From Thiorhodospira sibirica ATCC 700588 (GTDB lineage: Bacteria; Pseudomonadota; Gammaproteobacteria; Ectothiorhodospirales; Ectothiorhodospiraceae), in the NCBI RefSeq assembly GCF_000227725.2, contig NZ_MU255056.1, positions 1,642,893 to 1,706,892 on the forward strand: a stretch of DNA of 64,000 nt, in the 5' to 3' direction. A program made the position numbers and the translations under genes. The notes below the pieces were generated by a model. It made no database searches, was not told the origin of the DNA, and was given only the letters and a program-made list of their open reading frames with translations. Shown in pieces: positions 44,058-58,461 of this stretch. Positions within the stretch are counted from its first letter, which is position 1. Each line of letters begins with the position of its first letter.

Positions 44058-45699
44058 TCTGGCGGGTGATCATCCATTGCTGACCGATGGAGAGCAGGTT
44101 GTTGACAAACCAGTACAGCACCAGACCGGCCGGGAAGAAGGCGAAGAACACCGTGAAGATGATCGGCAAGGCCAGCATGATCTTTTGCTGAATCGGGTCC
44201 ATCGGCGGCGGATTGAGCTTATGCTGCACAATCATGGAAATACCCATGAGCAGCGGCAGCACAAAGTAAGGGTCACGCGTGGACAGATCCTGAATCCAGA
44301 AAATCCACGGGGCCTGGCGCAATTCCACGCTTTCCAGCAGGGTCCAATACAGCGCGATAAACACCGGAATCTGCACCAGAATCGGCAAGCAGCCTCCGAG
44401 CGGATTGATCTTCTCCTTTTTATACAGCTCCATCATAGCCTGATTCAGCCGCTGTTTATCATCCGCATAGCGCTGTTTGAGCGCCATCATCTTCGGATGC
44501 ACAGCGCGCATTTTCGCCATGGAGCGATAGCTTGCCGCCGAAAGATGATAAAACACCAGCTTGATCATGATGGTGAGAATGATGATCGCCCAGCCCCAGT
44601 TACCCACAAAGCTGTAGATGGTTTTCAGCAACCAGAACAGCGGTTTGGCGAGGAAGGTAAAGATGCCATAGTCAACCGTCAGTTCCAGACCGTGAGTAAC
44701 CTCAGACAGCCGGTCTTGTAACTTTGGCCCCACCCAGAACTGTGTGCTGAAGGTATCGGCATACCCGGGATTGATCACCAACGGCTCAGAGCGCATCCCG
44801 ATGATATATTCCGGCCGGGTAGGTGTACCCACGCCCCGGGTATAGAACATATTCAGCTCGGATTCGTCGGGGATCCAGGCCGTCAGGAAATAATGCTGAA
44901 TCAAGGAAATCCAGCCACCCTGTACATCTTGATCCACGGGCTTGCTGGCCATCTCTTCCAGCGAGATTTTTTCATAGCGGGTGTCGAAATACGCCCCGCC
45001 GGTGAAGGTATATAAAAACCACGATTCCCGATCCGGGGTGGAGCCATGACGGATCTGGCGATACTGACGGCCAATCCAGGGGTCCTGGCTGTCGTTGATC
45101 ACCTCATGGGAGACATCAATCAGGAAATCGCCGCGCCGGAAGGTGTAGGTTTTGATCACCTGGATGCCATCCGGGCCGGTCCAGGTCAGCGGGACGGTGA
45201 GCTCATCGGCGCCATTGAGACGATACTCAGCCTGCTCAAAGCTGTACATGGCATGATGACTGGGGGCGCGGCCTTCGCCATCGGTACCGGGCACACGATC
45301 ATGAATCAAACCAGACTGGGCAATATAGCGGCGGATGCGCTCATCAAGCAGGCGCACCGGAATATCTGGCGTATTCAGGCTGACCGGATAGGTCGGCAGA
45401 TCGGCTTGTACCAGATCACCCCCACGGGGGTCGATCAGAATATCCAGAACATCCGTGACGACCCGAATACGGGGACGCTCAGGCTCCATACTGGCCAGCG
45501 GCGTTTGCGGGGCATCTCGTGCCTCGGAAATGGGGGCATCGGGAATATCACGCGGCGGCGAGGCCTCATCACCTAGTACGGCGCGCTCATGGGCCGTGGG
45601 AGCGACCGGCTGCGGACCATAATCACGCTGCCAGGCTTGCCACACCAAAAAGAGGGTGAACAGCAGAAAAAGATAAAGGACGGGGCGAAAGTTATCCAT
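44005..45699 (-). CDS. yidC: Membrane protein insertase YidC
   Basis: 564 residues from ATG 45699 (a TTG lies 6 bases earlier). N-terminal membrane anchor (RPVLYLFLLFTLFLVWQAW), large periplasmic beta domain (about 60-340), and the 5-TM insertase core: TIYSFVGNWGWAIIILTIMIKL, GGCLPILVQIPVFIALYWTLLESVEL (with hydrophilic groove residues), FPAGLVLYWFVNNLLSIGQQW. It inserts inner-membrane proteins, which matters for the light-harvesting membrane system. Overlaps no coding sequence at its start and follows yidD by 2 bases. Confidence 0.95.
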   Translation of the reverse strand: MDNFRPVLYLFLLFTLFLVWQAWQRDYGPQPVAPTAHERAVLGDEASPPRDIPDAPISEARDAPQTPLASMEPERPRIRVVTDVLDILIDPRGGDLVQADLPTYPVSLNTPDIPVRLLDERIRRYIAQSGLIHDRVPGTDGEGRAPSHHAMYSFEQAEYRLNGADELTVPLTWTGPDGIQVIKTYTFRRGDFLIDVSHEVINDSQDPWIGRQYRQIRHGSTPDRESWFLYTFTGGAYFDTRYEKISLEEMASKPVDQDVQGGWISLIQHYFLTAWIPDESELNMFYTRGVGTPTRPEYIIGMRSEPLVINPGYADTFSTQFWVGPKLQDRLSEVTHGLELTVDYGIFTFLAKPLFWLLKTIYSFVGNWGWAIIILTIMIKLVFYHLSAASYRSMAKMRAVHPKMMALKQRYADDKQRLNQAMMELYKKEKINPLGGCLPILVQIPVFIALYWTLLESVELRQAPWIFWIQDLSTRDPYFVLPLLMGISMIVQHKLNPPPMDPIQQKIMLALPIIFTVFFAFFPAGLVLYWFVNNLLSIGQQWMITRQIEKAAESGGSAKGGKKS

Positions 45700-45701
45700 G
45701 T

Positions 45702-45953
45702 TCAAGGCTTCTTATGAAGGTTTTCTGGTACGGGGTCGTATCCGCCTTCACACCACGGATGACAACGCAACAGGCGACGCACCCCCAGCCACGTCCCGCG
45801 TAATGCTCCGTGCATCTCAATGGCTTCCATGGTGTAACACGAACACGAGGGCGTAAACCGGCAATGCTGGCCAATAAAAGGACTGAGGGTATAACGGTAT
45901 ATCTTGATCAGCAGGATCAAAAACTGGCGGATTATTTGCTCAACCGTAGCCAC
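45702..45953 (-). CDS. yidD: Membrane protein insertion efficiency factor YidD
   Basis: 83 residues from GTG 45953, overlapping the rnpA end by 22 bases. The family core is complete: [19 protein letters not shown] then [20 protein letters not shown] and [19 protein letters not shown] longer frame exists upstream but is rnpA sequence read in another frame. Part of the conserved rpmH-rnpA-yidD-yidC operon. Confidence 0.92.
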   Translation of the reverse strand: MATVEQIIRQFLILLIKIYRYTLSPFIGQHCRFTPSCSCYTMEAIEMHGALRGTWLGVRRLLRCHPWCEGGYDPVPENLHKKP

Positions 45954-46288
45954 AATTTTTCCAATGCCCCCCGGAGTTGAGCATTCCGAAGCTCGGCCGC
46001 ACCCGGCCTGCACATAAATACCAGATCAAAGGAGCCAAGGCGGGCCTGATTTTGGCGAAAGGATTCACGAATCAAACGCTTGATGCGATTACGCGCCACC
46101 GCTTGACGGGCGCACTTGCGTGATATGGCAAGCCCAAGCCGGGGGCCGTCACCGTCGTTACTGCGCAACACAACACTAAAGGGATGCACAAACACCCGCT
46201 GGGCATCCGTAAATACCCGGCGATACTGCGTTGGCGTGATCAGCCGGGATGACTTGGGATAGCGCTGTGTCGTCTCGCCAAGGTTCAA
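45932..46288 (-). CDS. rnpA: Ribonuclease P protein component
   Basis: 118 residues, starting at TTG 46288 just after the rpmH stop. The RNR motif region is [32 protein letters not shown] and [10 protein letters not shown] precede it. It is the protein cofactor of the tRNA 5'-processing ribozyme. No better start codon lies near, and the conserved region begins at about residue 10. Confidence 0.93.
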   Translation of the reverse strand: MNLGETTQRYPKSSRLITPTQYRRVFTDAQRVFVHPFSVVLRSNDGDGPRLGLAISRKCARQAVARNRIKRLIRESFRQNQARLGSFDLVFMCRPGAAELRNAQLRGALEKLWLRLSK

Positions 46289-46291
46289 GGT

Positions 46292-46426
46292 TTAGGGGCA
46301 AAGCCGCACACGCCCTTTTGCCCGGCGTGCCTTAAGAACAGCACGTCCGCCTTTGGTGGCCATTCTGGCACGAAAGCCGTGGGTGCGTTTACGGTGCAGT
46401 TCACTGGGCTGATAAGTTCTTTTCAT
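46292..46426 (-). CDS. rpmH: 50S ribosomal protein L34
   Basis: 44 residues: [20 protein letters not shown] then [20 protein letters not shown], the invariant L34 sequence. ATG at 46426, stop directly before rnpA. First gene of rpmH-rnpA-yidD-yidC. dnaA, which usually lies on the other side of rpmH near the origin, is not present; the photosynthesis cluster begins there instead. Confidence 0.95.
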   Translation of the reverse strand: MKRTYQPSELHRKRTHGFRARMATKGGRAVLKARRAKGRVRLCP

Positions 46427-46690
46427 CGTCGTATGTCTTGATTAAGCGCTGTTCGGTTGAGGGAATATTTAAGGAAACGGCACTCATTTGGAGTGGATCA
46501 GATAGCCTGCATGCGCCAATCCGCCTGAGTTCTCAATGCACAAGATCGCTATCCTTGAGGCAAGCATGAACACTTGCAACGGCAGCGCCTGCTGCGCATC
46601 GGCTTTAAGGGGGGGAATGCTAAAGGGGATAGGTCCTAGTGTCAATATAAACCATCCACTTAAGGAATTGCTGAGTTAATTGGCAGTTTG
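46427..46690. other. Gap between rpmH and the bchF promoter
   Basis: No coding frame with recognisable conservation. It must carry the rpmH promoter (minus strand). I looked for DnaA boxes (TTATCCACA type) and found none, so no evidence for an origin. Confidence 0.5.
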
Positions 46691-46704
46691 TTGACGCGTG
46701 TGGG

Positions 46705-46733
46705 TTGGGCTTCTAAACGCGAAGGGATATACT
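46705..46733 (+). promoter_or_regulatory. Possible promoter of the bchF operon
   Basis: TTGGGC (46705-46710), a 17-base spacer and TATACT (46728-46733) match a sigma-70-type layout; the -35 half is weak. Transcription from here would give a leader of about 170 bases before the bchF start at 46907. No TGT-N12-ACA (PpsR/CrtJ) site was found in the region. Confidence 0.35.
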
Positions 46734-46906
46734 AGGCGTGGCTGGCAACCTTAACTGCTCTACCCGTGGCAAGCCCGTCCGGTAACGGCGGCACTATGGC
46801 GGGGATGGTCCCTGTTGTAGCCGGGAAGGTCAGGCCTGTGGTGGCGTTGTGCCGGTGCAGGAAAAAACCGCGCGGTTTTGCGCATGATGATAGCAAAATT
46901 AGATTG

Positions 46907-48720
<1,814 letters not shown>

Positions 48721-48730
48721 GAATCCCAAG

Positions 48731-50345
48731 ATGCAGCTGACGATTTGGACCTATGAAGGGCCGCCGCATGTCGGTGCCATGCGTGTGGCAACCTCCATGC
48801 AGGGCCTGCACTATGTGTTGCATGCCCCGCAGGGCGACACCTATGCAGATTTGCTGTTTACCATGATTGAGCGCCGCGATCATCGCCCGCCCGTCACCTA
48901 TACCTCGTTTCAGGCGCGGGATTTGGGGGCAGATACCGCAGAACTACTTACCCAGACAGTGGCCAGGGCCTATGAGCGCTTCAAGCCACAGGCGATGCTG
49001 GTTGGTGAATCCTGCACCGCCGAACTGATTCAGGATCAGCCAGGTGCGCTGGCCCAGGGAATGGGCCTGCCGATTCCGGTGATTGCTCTGGAGCTGCCGT
49101 CTTATTCCAAAAAAGAAAACTGGGGGGCGGCTGAGACTTTTTATCAGCTGGTCAGAACCCTGCTGCATGATCTCATTCCCCCGCCGGGTAGCGGCCCGCG
49201 TGAGCGCCCTGCCGGACAGCCTCCTCGTGCCAATATTTTAGGCCCAACGGCCCTGGGTTTTCGCTGCCGCGATGATGTGGTGGAGATCACGCGCCTGCTG
49301 GCGCAATTGGGGATTGAGGTCAATGTGGTGGCGCCGCTTGGCGCATGTCCCTACGATGTGCGGCTTATCCCTGAGGCAGATTTTAATATCAACCTGTATC
49401 CGGAGGTCGCCCACAGCGCGGTTTCCTGGCTGCAGCGCACCTTCAAGATGCCCGCAACCAAGATTGTTCCCATTGGCGTGGGCGCTACGCGTGAATTTAT
49501 CGCAGAAGTCGCGGCCCTGGCTGGGGTTGATCCGGCTCCGGTCTTGAGCAAGGAACAACCGGGGGTGGCGGCCTTAAGTGCCTCGCAGTCACGGCTGCAT
49601 TGGTATTCGCGTTCGGTGGACTCGACCTATCTGACCGGCAAGCGGGTGTTTATCTTTGGTGATGCCACTCATGCCTTGGCAGCGGCGCGTATTGCCCGCG
49701 ATGAAATGGGTTTTGAGGTGGTCGGACTGGGAACCTATGCGCGTGAATTTGCCCGCGAGGTGCGGGCGGTAGCACAGGAACTGGGCATTGAGGCGCTGAT
49801 TACCGAGGATTATCTGGAAGTCGAGGCCGCCGTCGCCGCCTTGCATCCTGAACTGGTCTTGGGAACGCAGATGGAGCGCCATATTGCCAAACGCCTGGGC
49901 ATCCCCTGTGCGGTGATTTCGTCGCCAGTGCATGTGCAGGACTTTCCGGCGCGCTTTGCCCCGCAGATGGGCTTTGAAGGGGCGAATGTCATCTTCGATA
50001 CCTGGATTCATCCACTGATGATGGGACTTGAAGAACATTTGCTGGGCATGTTCAAGGAGGATTTTGAGTTTCATGATCAGGCCTCGCCTTCCCATCTGGG
50101 CAAGGCCAGCCTGCCTGCCGCGACGTACGCGGCGCAGGCAGGTGAGCCGCGTGCTGTTGCCAGCAGTGCGCCCCAAGAGGCCGTCGCGGCCCCGGTTGCC
50201 GGTGATGATACCCCGCACTGGGCCCCCGAGGCGGAAAAAGAGCTGAGTAAAATCCCCTTCTTTGTAAGGGGCAAGGCCCGTCGCAATACCGAGCGCTTTG
50301 CGCGTGAACGCGGCGTTACAACCATTACCACAGAGACCCTCTACG

Positions 50346-50371
<26 letters not shown>
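48731..50371 (+). CDS. bchB: Dark-operative protochlorophyllide reductase subunit B, with an in-frame palindromic repeat
   Basis: 546 residues from ATG 48731 (10 bases after bchN), beginning [20 protein letters not shown]. The fourth cluster ligand, Asp36, is present in APQGDTYAD. The nitrogenase-like catalytic part runs to about residue 450; the C-terminal helical domain ([20 protein letters not shown]...[12 protein letters not shown]) is complete. Between them lies an Ala-rich linker in which residues 461-471 ([11 protein letters not shown]) are encoded by a copy of the 34-bp palindrome. Since it is in a linker, activity is probably unaffected. Overlaps the bchH start by 26 bases. Confidence 0.96.
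50110..50143 (+). repeat. 34-bp palindromic repeat (copy 4), inside bchB
   Basis: CCTGCCTGCCGCG, ACGTA, CGCGGCGCAGGCAGGT: one base differs from the copies at 19163 and 19831 (C to T, turning the encoded His into Tyr). It is read in the same frame as in the glycosyltransferase gene. Confidence 0.85.
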
Positions 50372-55053
<4,682 letters not shown>

Positions 55054-55054
<1 letters not shown>

Positions 55055-55770
55055 TGGCTAAGGGTTCATACGAAAAACGGCGCGGCCAGATTGAAAATTA
55101 TTTTGATCGTACCGCCGCCAAGGCGTGGGAGCGCCTGACCTCCAATGCACCTGTCAGCCGGGTACGCGCCACGGTGCGCGCCGGGCGCGATGAGATGCGT
55201 GCGACGCTACTGAGCTGGCTGCCGGAGGATTTAAACGGGCGGCGGGTGCTGGATGCCGGTTGTGGCACCGGTGCCTTTGCCTTTGAAGCTGCCCGGCGCG
55301 GGGCTGAGGTGGTTGCCATTGATCTGTCACCGACCTTGGTGGATCTGGCACGCGAGCGCATGCCCAAGGATTTGGGGCCGGGATCCATTGATTTTCGTGT
55401 CGGCGACATGTATGACCCTCATTTAGGTGACTTTGATCATGTTGTTGCCATGGATTCGCTGATTCATTATCAGGTCCATGATACTGTAAGCGTCTTGGCA
55501 GGACTGGCGGCAAATACCCGGCATTCGATGGTGTTTACCTTCGCGCCGAAAACCCCGCTATTGGCAGTCATGCATGTCAGCGGCCGATTATTTCCCAGAG
55601 GCGATCGTTCGCCCTCGATTGTGCCGGTGGCGGAAAAAAAATTGCGTACCCTGATAACGGAAGAATCACGCATGGGTGGCTGGCGCATTGAGCGCACCCA
55701 GCGCATTCAGCGCGGTTTTTATACCTCACAAGCCCTGGAGATTGTTCGTTTGTCAACTACCCCGCCCTAA
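55054..55770 (+). CDS. bchM: Mg-protoporphyrin IX O-methyltransferase, C-terminus altered by element insertion
   Basis: 238 residues. BchM methylates the ring-C propionate of Mg-protoporphyrin IX using SAM; motif VLDAGCGTGAFAFEAARRGA (residues 64-83) and GFYTSQALEIV at the end. The last codons LSTTPP and the stop lie inside the inserted element that begins at 55752. Without the element the gene would end EIVRL and its TGA would overlap the lhaA ATG. Only the last few residues change, so the enzyme should still work. Confidence 0.94.
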
Positions 55771-56022
55771 AGGGCGGAGCTTGCCTGCCTGCCGCGCCGC
55801 ACCTGCCTGCGCCGCGTGCGTCGCGGCAGGCAGGCGCGGCGCAGGCAGGTGAAAGCAAGCTAGGTTGACCAGCCTAAGCCCGCCTGACCAGAAAGGTCGA
55901 AAGGGGCTACGTGTACAACAGGTCGTTAAGACTCACCGGCAGATGCTTCCTCAGTCTGCCGCTCTGGAAGGTCAGGATCATGCTGACGCAAGGTAAAACG
56001 TCGAAGGTTTTGATCGCCGCGC
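55752..56022 (+). ncRNA. HEARO-like (IscB omega-RNA-like) structured RNA, 3' limit approximate
   Basis: After the first hairpin comes GGAGCTTGC...GCAAGC (stem whose loop holds the nested palindrome), then TAGGTTGACCAGCCTAAGC, GACCAGAAAGGTC, AAGGGGCTACGTGTACAACA, and a hairpin CGGCAGATGC..GTCTGCCG. This order of hairpins with a conserved-looking single-stranded core fits what I recall of HEARO RNAs. The call rests on memory of the consensus; a covariance search would settle it. The core is uninterrupted apart from the insertion in the peripheral loop. Confidence 0.5.
55784..55850. repeat. Nested copies of the 34-bp palindrome inside the HEARO-like element
   Basis: An exact inverse copy of the 34-bp repeat (55801-55834) interrupts a direct copy, whose left 13 bases are at 55784-55796 and right 16 bases at 55835-55850; CCGC (55797-55800) fills the junction. 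The whole lies in the loop of a GCTTGC/GCAAGC stem of the RNA-like element. Confidence 0.85.
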
Positions 56023-56208
56023 CAGCGGGAGCCGGTTGTACACATTGGCGAGGGGAGCGAGCCGCAAGGCTCCGTCACCAGGCCCTTACGGGCAGAGCCT
56101 CACGGCCCAGCAGGTGGAAGGCCTGCACCTAACGATTTCCGGCGGCTGCAATACCACAGCCGCTATCCCTCCCCGGCCTGAAGGCTGGGGTTTCTCGCGG
56201 AGGAACTG

Positions 56209-57645
56209 ATGAGTCAAAAGGCAGCAAACGAGGGTATCACTAATTTCTGGCGTACCATCGGCCCTCGTTTTCTCCCCTTTGCAGATGCGGCGACCAAGGA
56301 ACTGCCACTGACGCAGATTCTGCGTCTGTCGCTGTTTCAGATTTCTGTGGGCATGGCGGTGGTGCTTTTGACCGGCACCCTAAACCGGGTCATGATTGTC
56401 GAGCTGGGCGTGCCCTCATCACTGGTGGCGCTGATGGTTGCCCTGCCTTTGGTCTTTGCCCCTTTTAGAGCCTTGCTGGGCTTTCGCTCCGATACGCATC
56501 GCTCCAAGCTGGGCTGGCGGCGGGTGCCGTTTATCTGGATGGGCACCATGCTGCAGTTTGGCGGCCTGGCGATTATGCCCTTTGCCTTGCTGGCACTGTC
56601 AGCGGATTATGTCCCCAACTATATCGGTTATACGGGGGCGGCCCTGGCCTTTTTACTGGTAGGGGCGGGTTTTCATACCACCCAGACGGCCGGGCTTGCG
56701 CTGGCAACAGATCTGGCGCCTGAGGAGGTTCGTCCCAGGGTTGTGGCACTGCTGTATGTGATGTTGCTGCTAGGTATGGTCGGCAGTGCCCTGATCTTTG
56801 GCGCCTTGTTGCAGGATTTCAGTGAGGAACGCCTGATCCGGGTGATTCAGGGCGTGGCGGTGGCCACCATGGCATTAAATATTCTCGCGCTGTGGAAGCA
56901 GGAAGGGCGCGATCCCAGCCGTACCCGAGGGAGTGGTCCTCGGCCCAGATTTTCCGAGGCTTGGCAAACCTTTTCTCAGCAGGGTCGTACCTTGCGGTTT
57001 TTAGTGGCAGTCGGTCTGGGAACGGCTGCATTTACGATGCAAGACATTCTCCTTGAGCCTTACGGGGGTGAAATCCTGGGGCTTTCGGTGAGTGCAACAA
57101 CAATGCTGACCGCCTTGTTTGCCGGGGGAACCTTGGTTGCGTTCGCCCTGGCAGCAAAAGTGCTCTCCAGCGGCTTTGATCCACACCGTTTGGCCGCACT
57201 GGGGATCTTGGTTGGCGTTGTTGCCTTTTCATTGGTGATCTTTTCGGCACCAATGGATTCTCCCATGTTCTTTCGCATTGGCGCCGCTTTGATCGGTTTT
57301 GGGGGTGGACTTTTTATTGTCAGCACCCTGATCATTGCCATGGGACTAGTGCATGGGGGACAAAGTGGTCTCGCCTTGGGGGCGTGGGGCGCGGTGCATG
57401 CAACCGCTGCCGGTCTGGGTGTTGCCTTGGGGGGTGCCATTAACGATGCGGTATCCTGGCTTGCCGCACGCGGGTTACTCAGCGCATCCTTGGATTCGCC
57501 AGTAACCGGGTACGCCGTGGTGTATCACCTGGAAATCTTGTTGTTGTTTGCCACCTTGGTTGTAATTGGCCCGCTGGTGCGCTCGGCGCCAACGGCCTCA
57601 TTGCAGCCGCCTTCGAAATTCGGCATCGCCGAGTTTCCTAACTAA
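56209..57645 (+). CDS. lhaA: LH1 assembly protein LhaA (PucC/BCD family of the major facilitator superfamily)
   Basis: 478 residues, about 12 membrane segments. It helps assemble the core antenna around the reaction centre, probably by handling bacteriochlorophyll. Family signatures: PFADAATKELPLTQILRLSLFQISVGMA, LNRVMIVELGVPSSLVALM, FRALLGFRSDTHRSKLGWRRVPFIW, GFHTTQTAGLALATDL. ATG at 56209, with GGAGG that belongs to the preceding inserted element. In many purple bacteria it stands directly between bchM and puhA, as here. Confidence 0.93.
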   Translation: MSQKAANEGITNFWRTIGPRFLPFADAATKELPLTQILRLSLFQISVGMAVVLLTGTLNRVMIVELGVPSSLVALMVALPLVFAPFRALLGFRSDTHRSKLGWRRVPFIWMGTMLQFGGLAIMPFALLALSADYVPNYIGYTGAALAFLLVGAGFHTTQTAGLALATDLAPEEVRPRVVALLYVMLLLGMVGSALIFGALLQDFSEERLIRVIQGVAVATMALNILALWKQEGRDPSRTRGSGPRPRFSEAWQTFSQQGRTLRFLVAVGLGTAAFTMQDILLEPYGGEILGLSVSATTMLTALFAGGTLVAFALAAKVLSSGFDPHRLAALGILVGVVAFSLVIFSAPMDSPMFFRIGAALIGFGGGLFIVSTLIIAMGLVHGGQSGLALGAWGAVHATAAGLGVALGGAINDAVSWLAARGLLSASLDSPVTGYAVVYHLEILLLFATLVVIGPLVRSAPTASLQPPSKFGIAEFPN

Positions 57646-57678
57646 AAAACTTTAGCCTTAAGCTAAGGAGGTTATCTC
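57646..57678 (+). promoter_or_regulatory. Strong ribosome binding site and small hairpin before puhA
   Basis: TTAGC/GCTAA forms a 5-bp hairpin around CTTAA, directly followed by AAGGAGG ending seven bases before the puhA ATG. The near-perfect Shine-Dalgarno fits the high demand for reaction centre protein. Confidence 0.6.
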
Positions 57679-58461
57679 ATGGGAATCGGTTCTATTACAG
57701 AGTATATGGATGTAGGCCAACTGGTGATCTGGACCTTTTGGTTTTTCTTTGCTGCGCTGGTGTATTATCTTCGCATGGAAGACAAGCGTGAAGGTTATCC
57801 GCTGGAAGCTGATCTGCCGGATGCCTCTGGCAAGATTGGCCTCAGAGGGTTTGATTTTCCGCCTATTCCTGCACCCAAAACCTTTTTGCTCGCCGATGGC
57901 GGTACTGTGACGGTACCCAACGACAAGCGTGATACTCGCCCGATTGCCGCTAAACCGGTAGCCCCTTGGCCAGGTGCGCCCCTGCATCCCACCGGCAACC
58001 CGATGCTGGATGCTGTGGGTCCTGCAAGCTATACCGAGCGTGCGGATGTCCCTGATCTGACCATCGAAAAAGAACCCAAAGTCGTGCCGATGCGCTCAGC
58101 CAAGGGCTTCTCCATTCATCCCAAAGATCCTAATCCGATTGGCATGACTGTTTTTGGTGCTGATGGTGAAGTCGGTGGCAAGGTCGCGGATGTCTGGGTA
58201 GATCGTTCCGAGCCGCAGATCCGCTATCTGGAAGTAGAACTGAGCGGCGGAGGTCGTCGTTTGCTGCCGATTTATCTGGCTCGCGTCAATGCCCGTGGCA
58301 AGAAAGTCACCGTGGAATCCATCATGGGCAACCAGTTTGCCAATGTACCACGGACCAAGAGCGGTGGCAGTGTCACCCGTCGTGAAGAAGACCGTATCTC
58401 GGCCTACTACGCCGGCGGAACCCTTTACGCCAAGCCGATTCGTACGGAGTCCTGGTTGTGA
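57679..58461 (+). CDS. puhA: Photosynthetic reaction centre H subunit
   Basis: 260 residues. Single membrane helix near the N-terminus (VGQLVIWTFWFFFAALVYYL, about 12-31) followed by REDKREGYPLE-type sequence (here RMEDKREGYPLEAD). The cytoplasmic domain has the PRC-barrel core VWVDRSEPQIRYLEVEL and the end DRISAYYAGGTLYA. It caps the L-M core and guides proton uptake to QB. The puf genes (L, M, LH1) are not in this window. Confidence 0.96.
   Translation: MGIGSITEYMDVGQLVIWTFWFFFAALVYYLRMEDKREGYPLEADLPDASGKIGLRGFDFPPIPAPKTFLLADGGTVTVPNDKRDTRPIAAKPVAPWPGAPLHPTGNPMLDAVGPASYTERADVPDLTIEKEPKVVPMRSAKGFSIHPKDPNPIGMTVFGADGEVGGKVADVWVDRSEPQIRYLEVELSGGGRRLLPIYLARVNARGKKVTVESIMGNQFANVPRTKSGGSVTRREEDRISAYYAGGTLYAKPIRTESWL

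Larger units (their letters stand above)
55752..56208 (+). mobile_element. HEARO/IscB-omega-RNA-like element without nuclease gene, inserted at the bchM/lhaA junction
   Basis: The left end begins GTCAACTACCCCGCCC..GGGCGG (terminal hairpin). The right end is a hairpin CCCCGGCC..GGCTGGGG followed by TTTCTCGCGGAGGAACTG, then ATGA, which is the lhaA start. IS200/IS605-type elements carry such subterminal hairpins, and HEARO elements are known to sit beside ATGA or GTGA. No transposase (Y1) or IscB/HNH ORF is present in its 457 bases; the only frame (about 70 codons from 55911) shows no known domain. It is a non-autonomous element. Its 3' end supplies the ribosome binding site GGAGG of lhaA. The 16 bases before it (55736-55751, bchM 3' end) sit where an omega-RNA guide would be. 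Confidence 0.6.

Noticed and set aside
46427-46690. Possible replication origin next to rpmH
   Set aside because: No DnaA boxes of the TTATCCACA type and no dnaA or dnaN gene were seen; position beside rpmH alone is not enough.
46734-46906. Cobalamin or other known riboswitch in the bchF leader
   Set aside because: The B12-box and other conserved cores I know could not be aligned; only generic GC-rich stems are visible.
55911-56132. 73-codon ORF inside the HEARO-like element as a nuclease remnant
   Set aside because: No HNH or RuvC motif, and it covers regions better explained by RNA structure; treated as chance frame.
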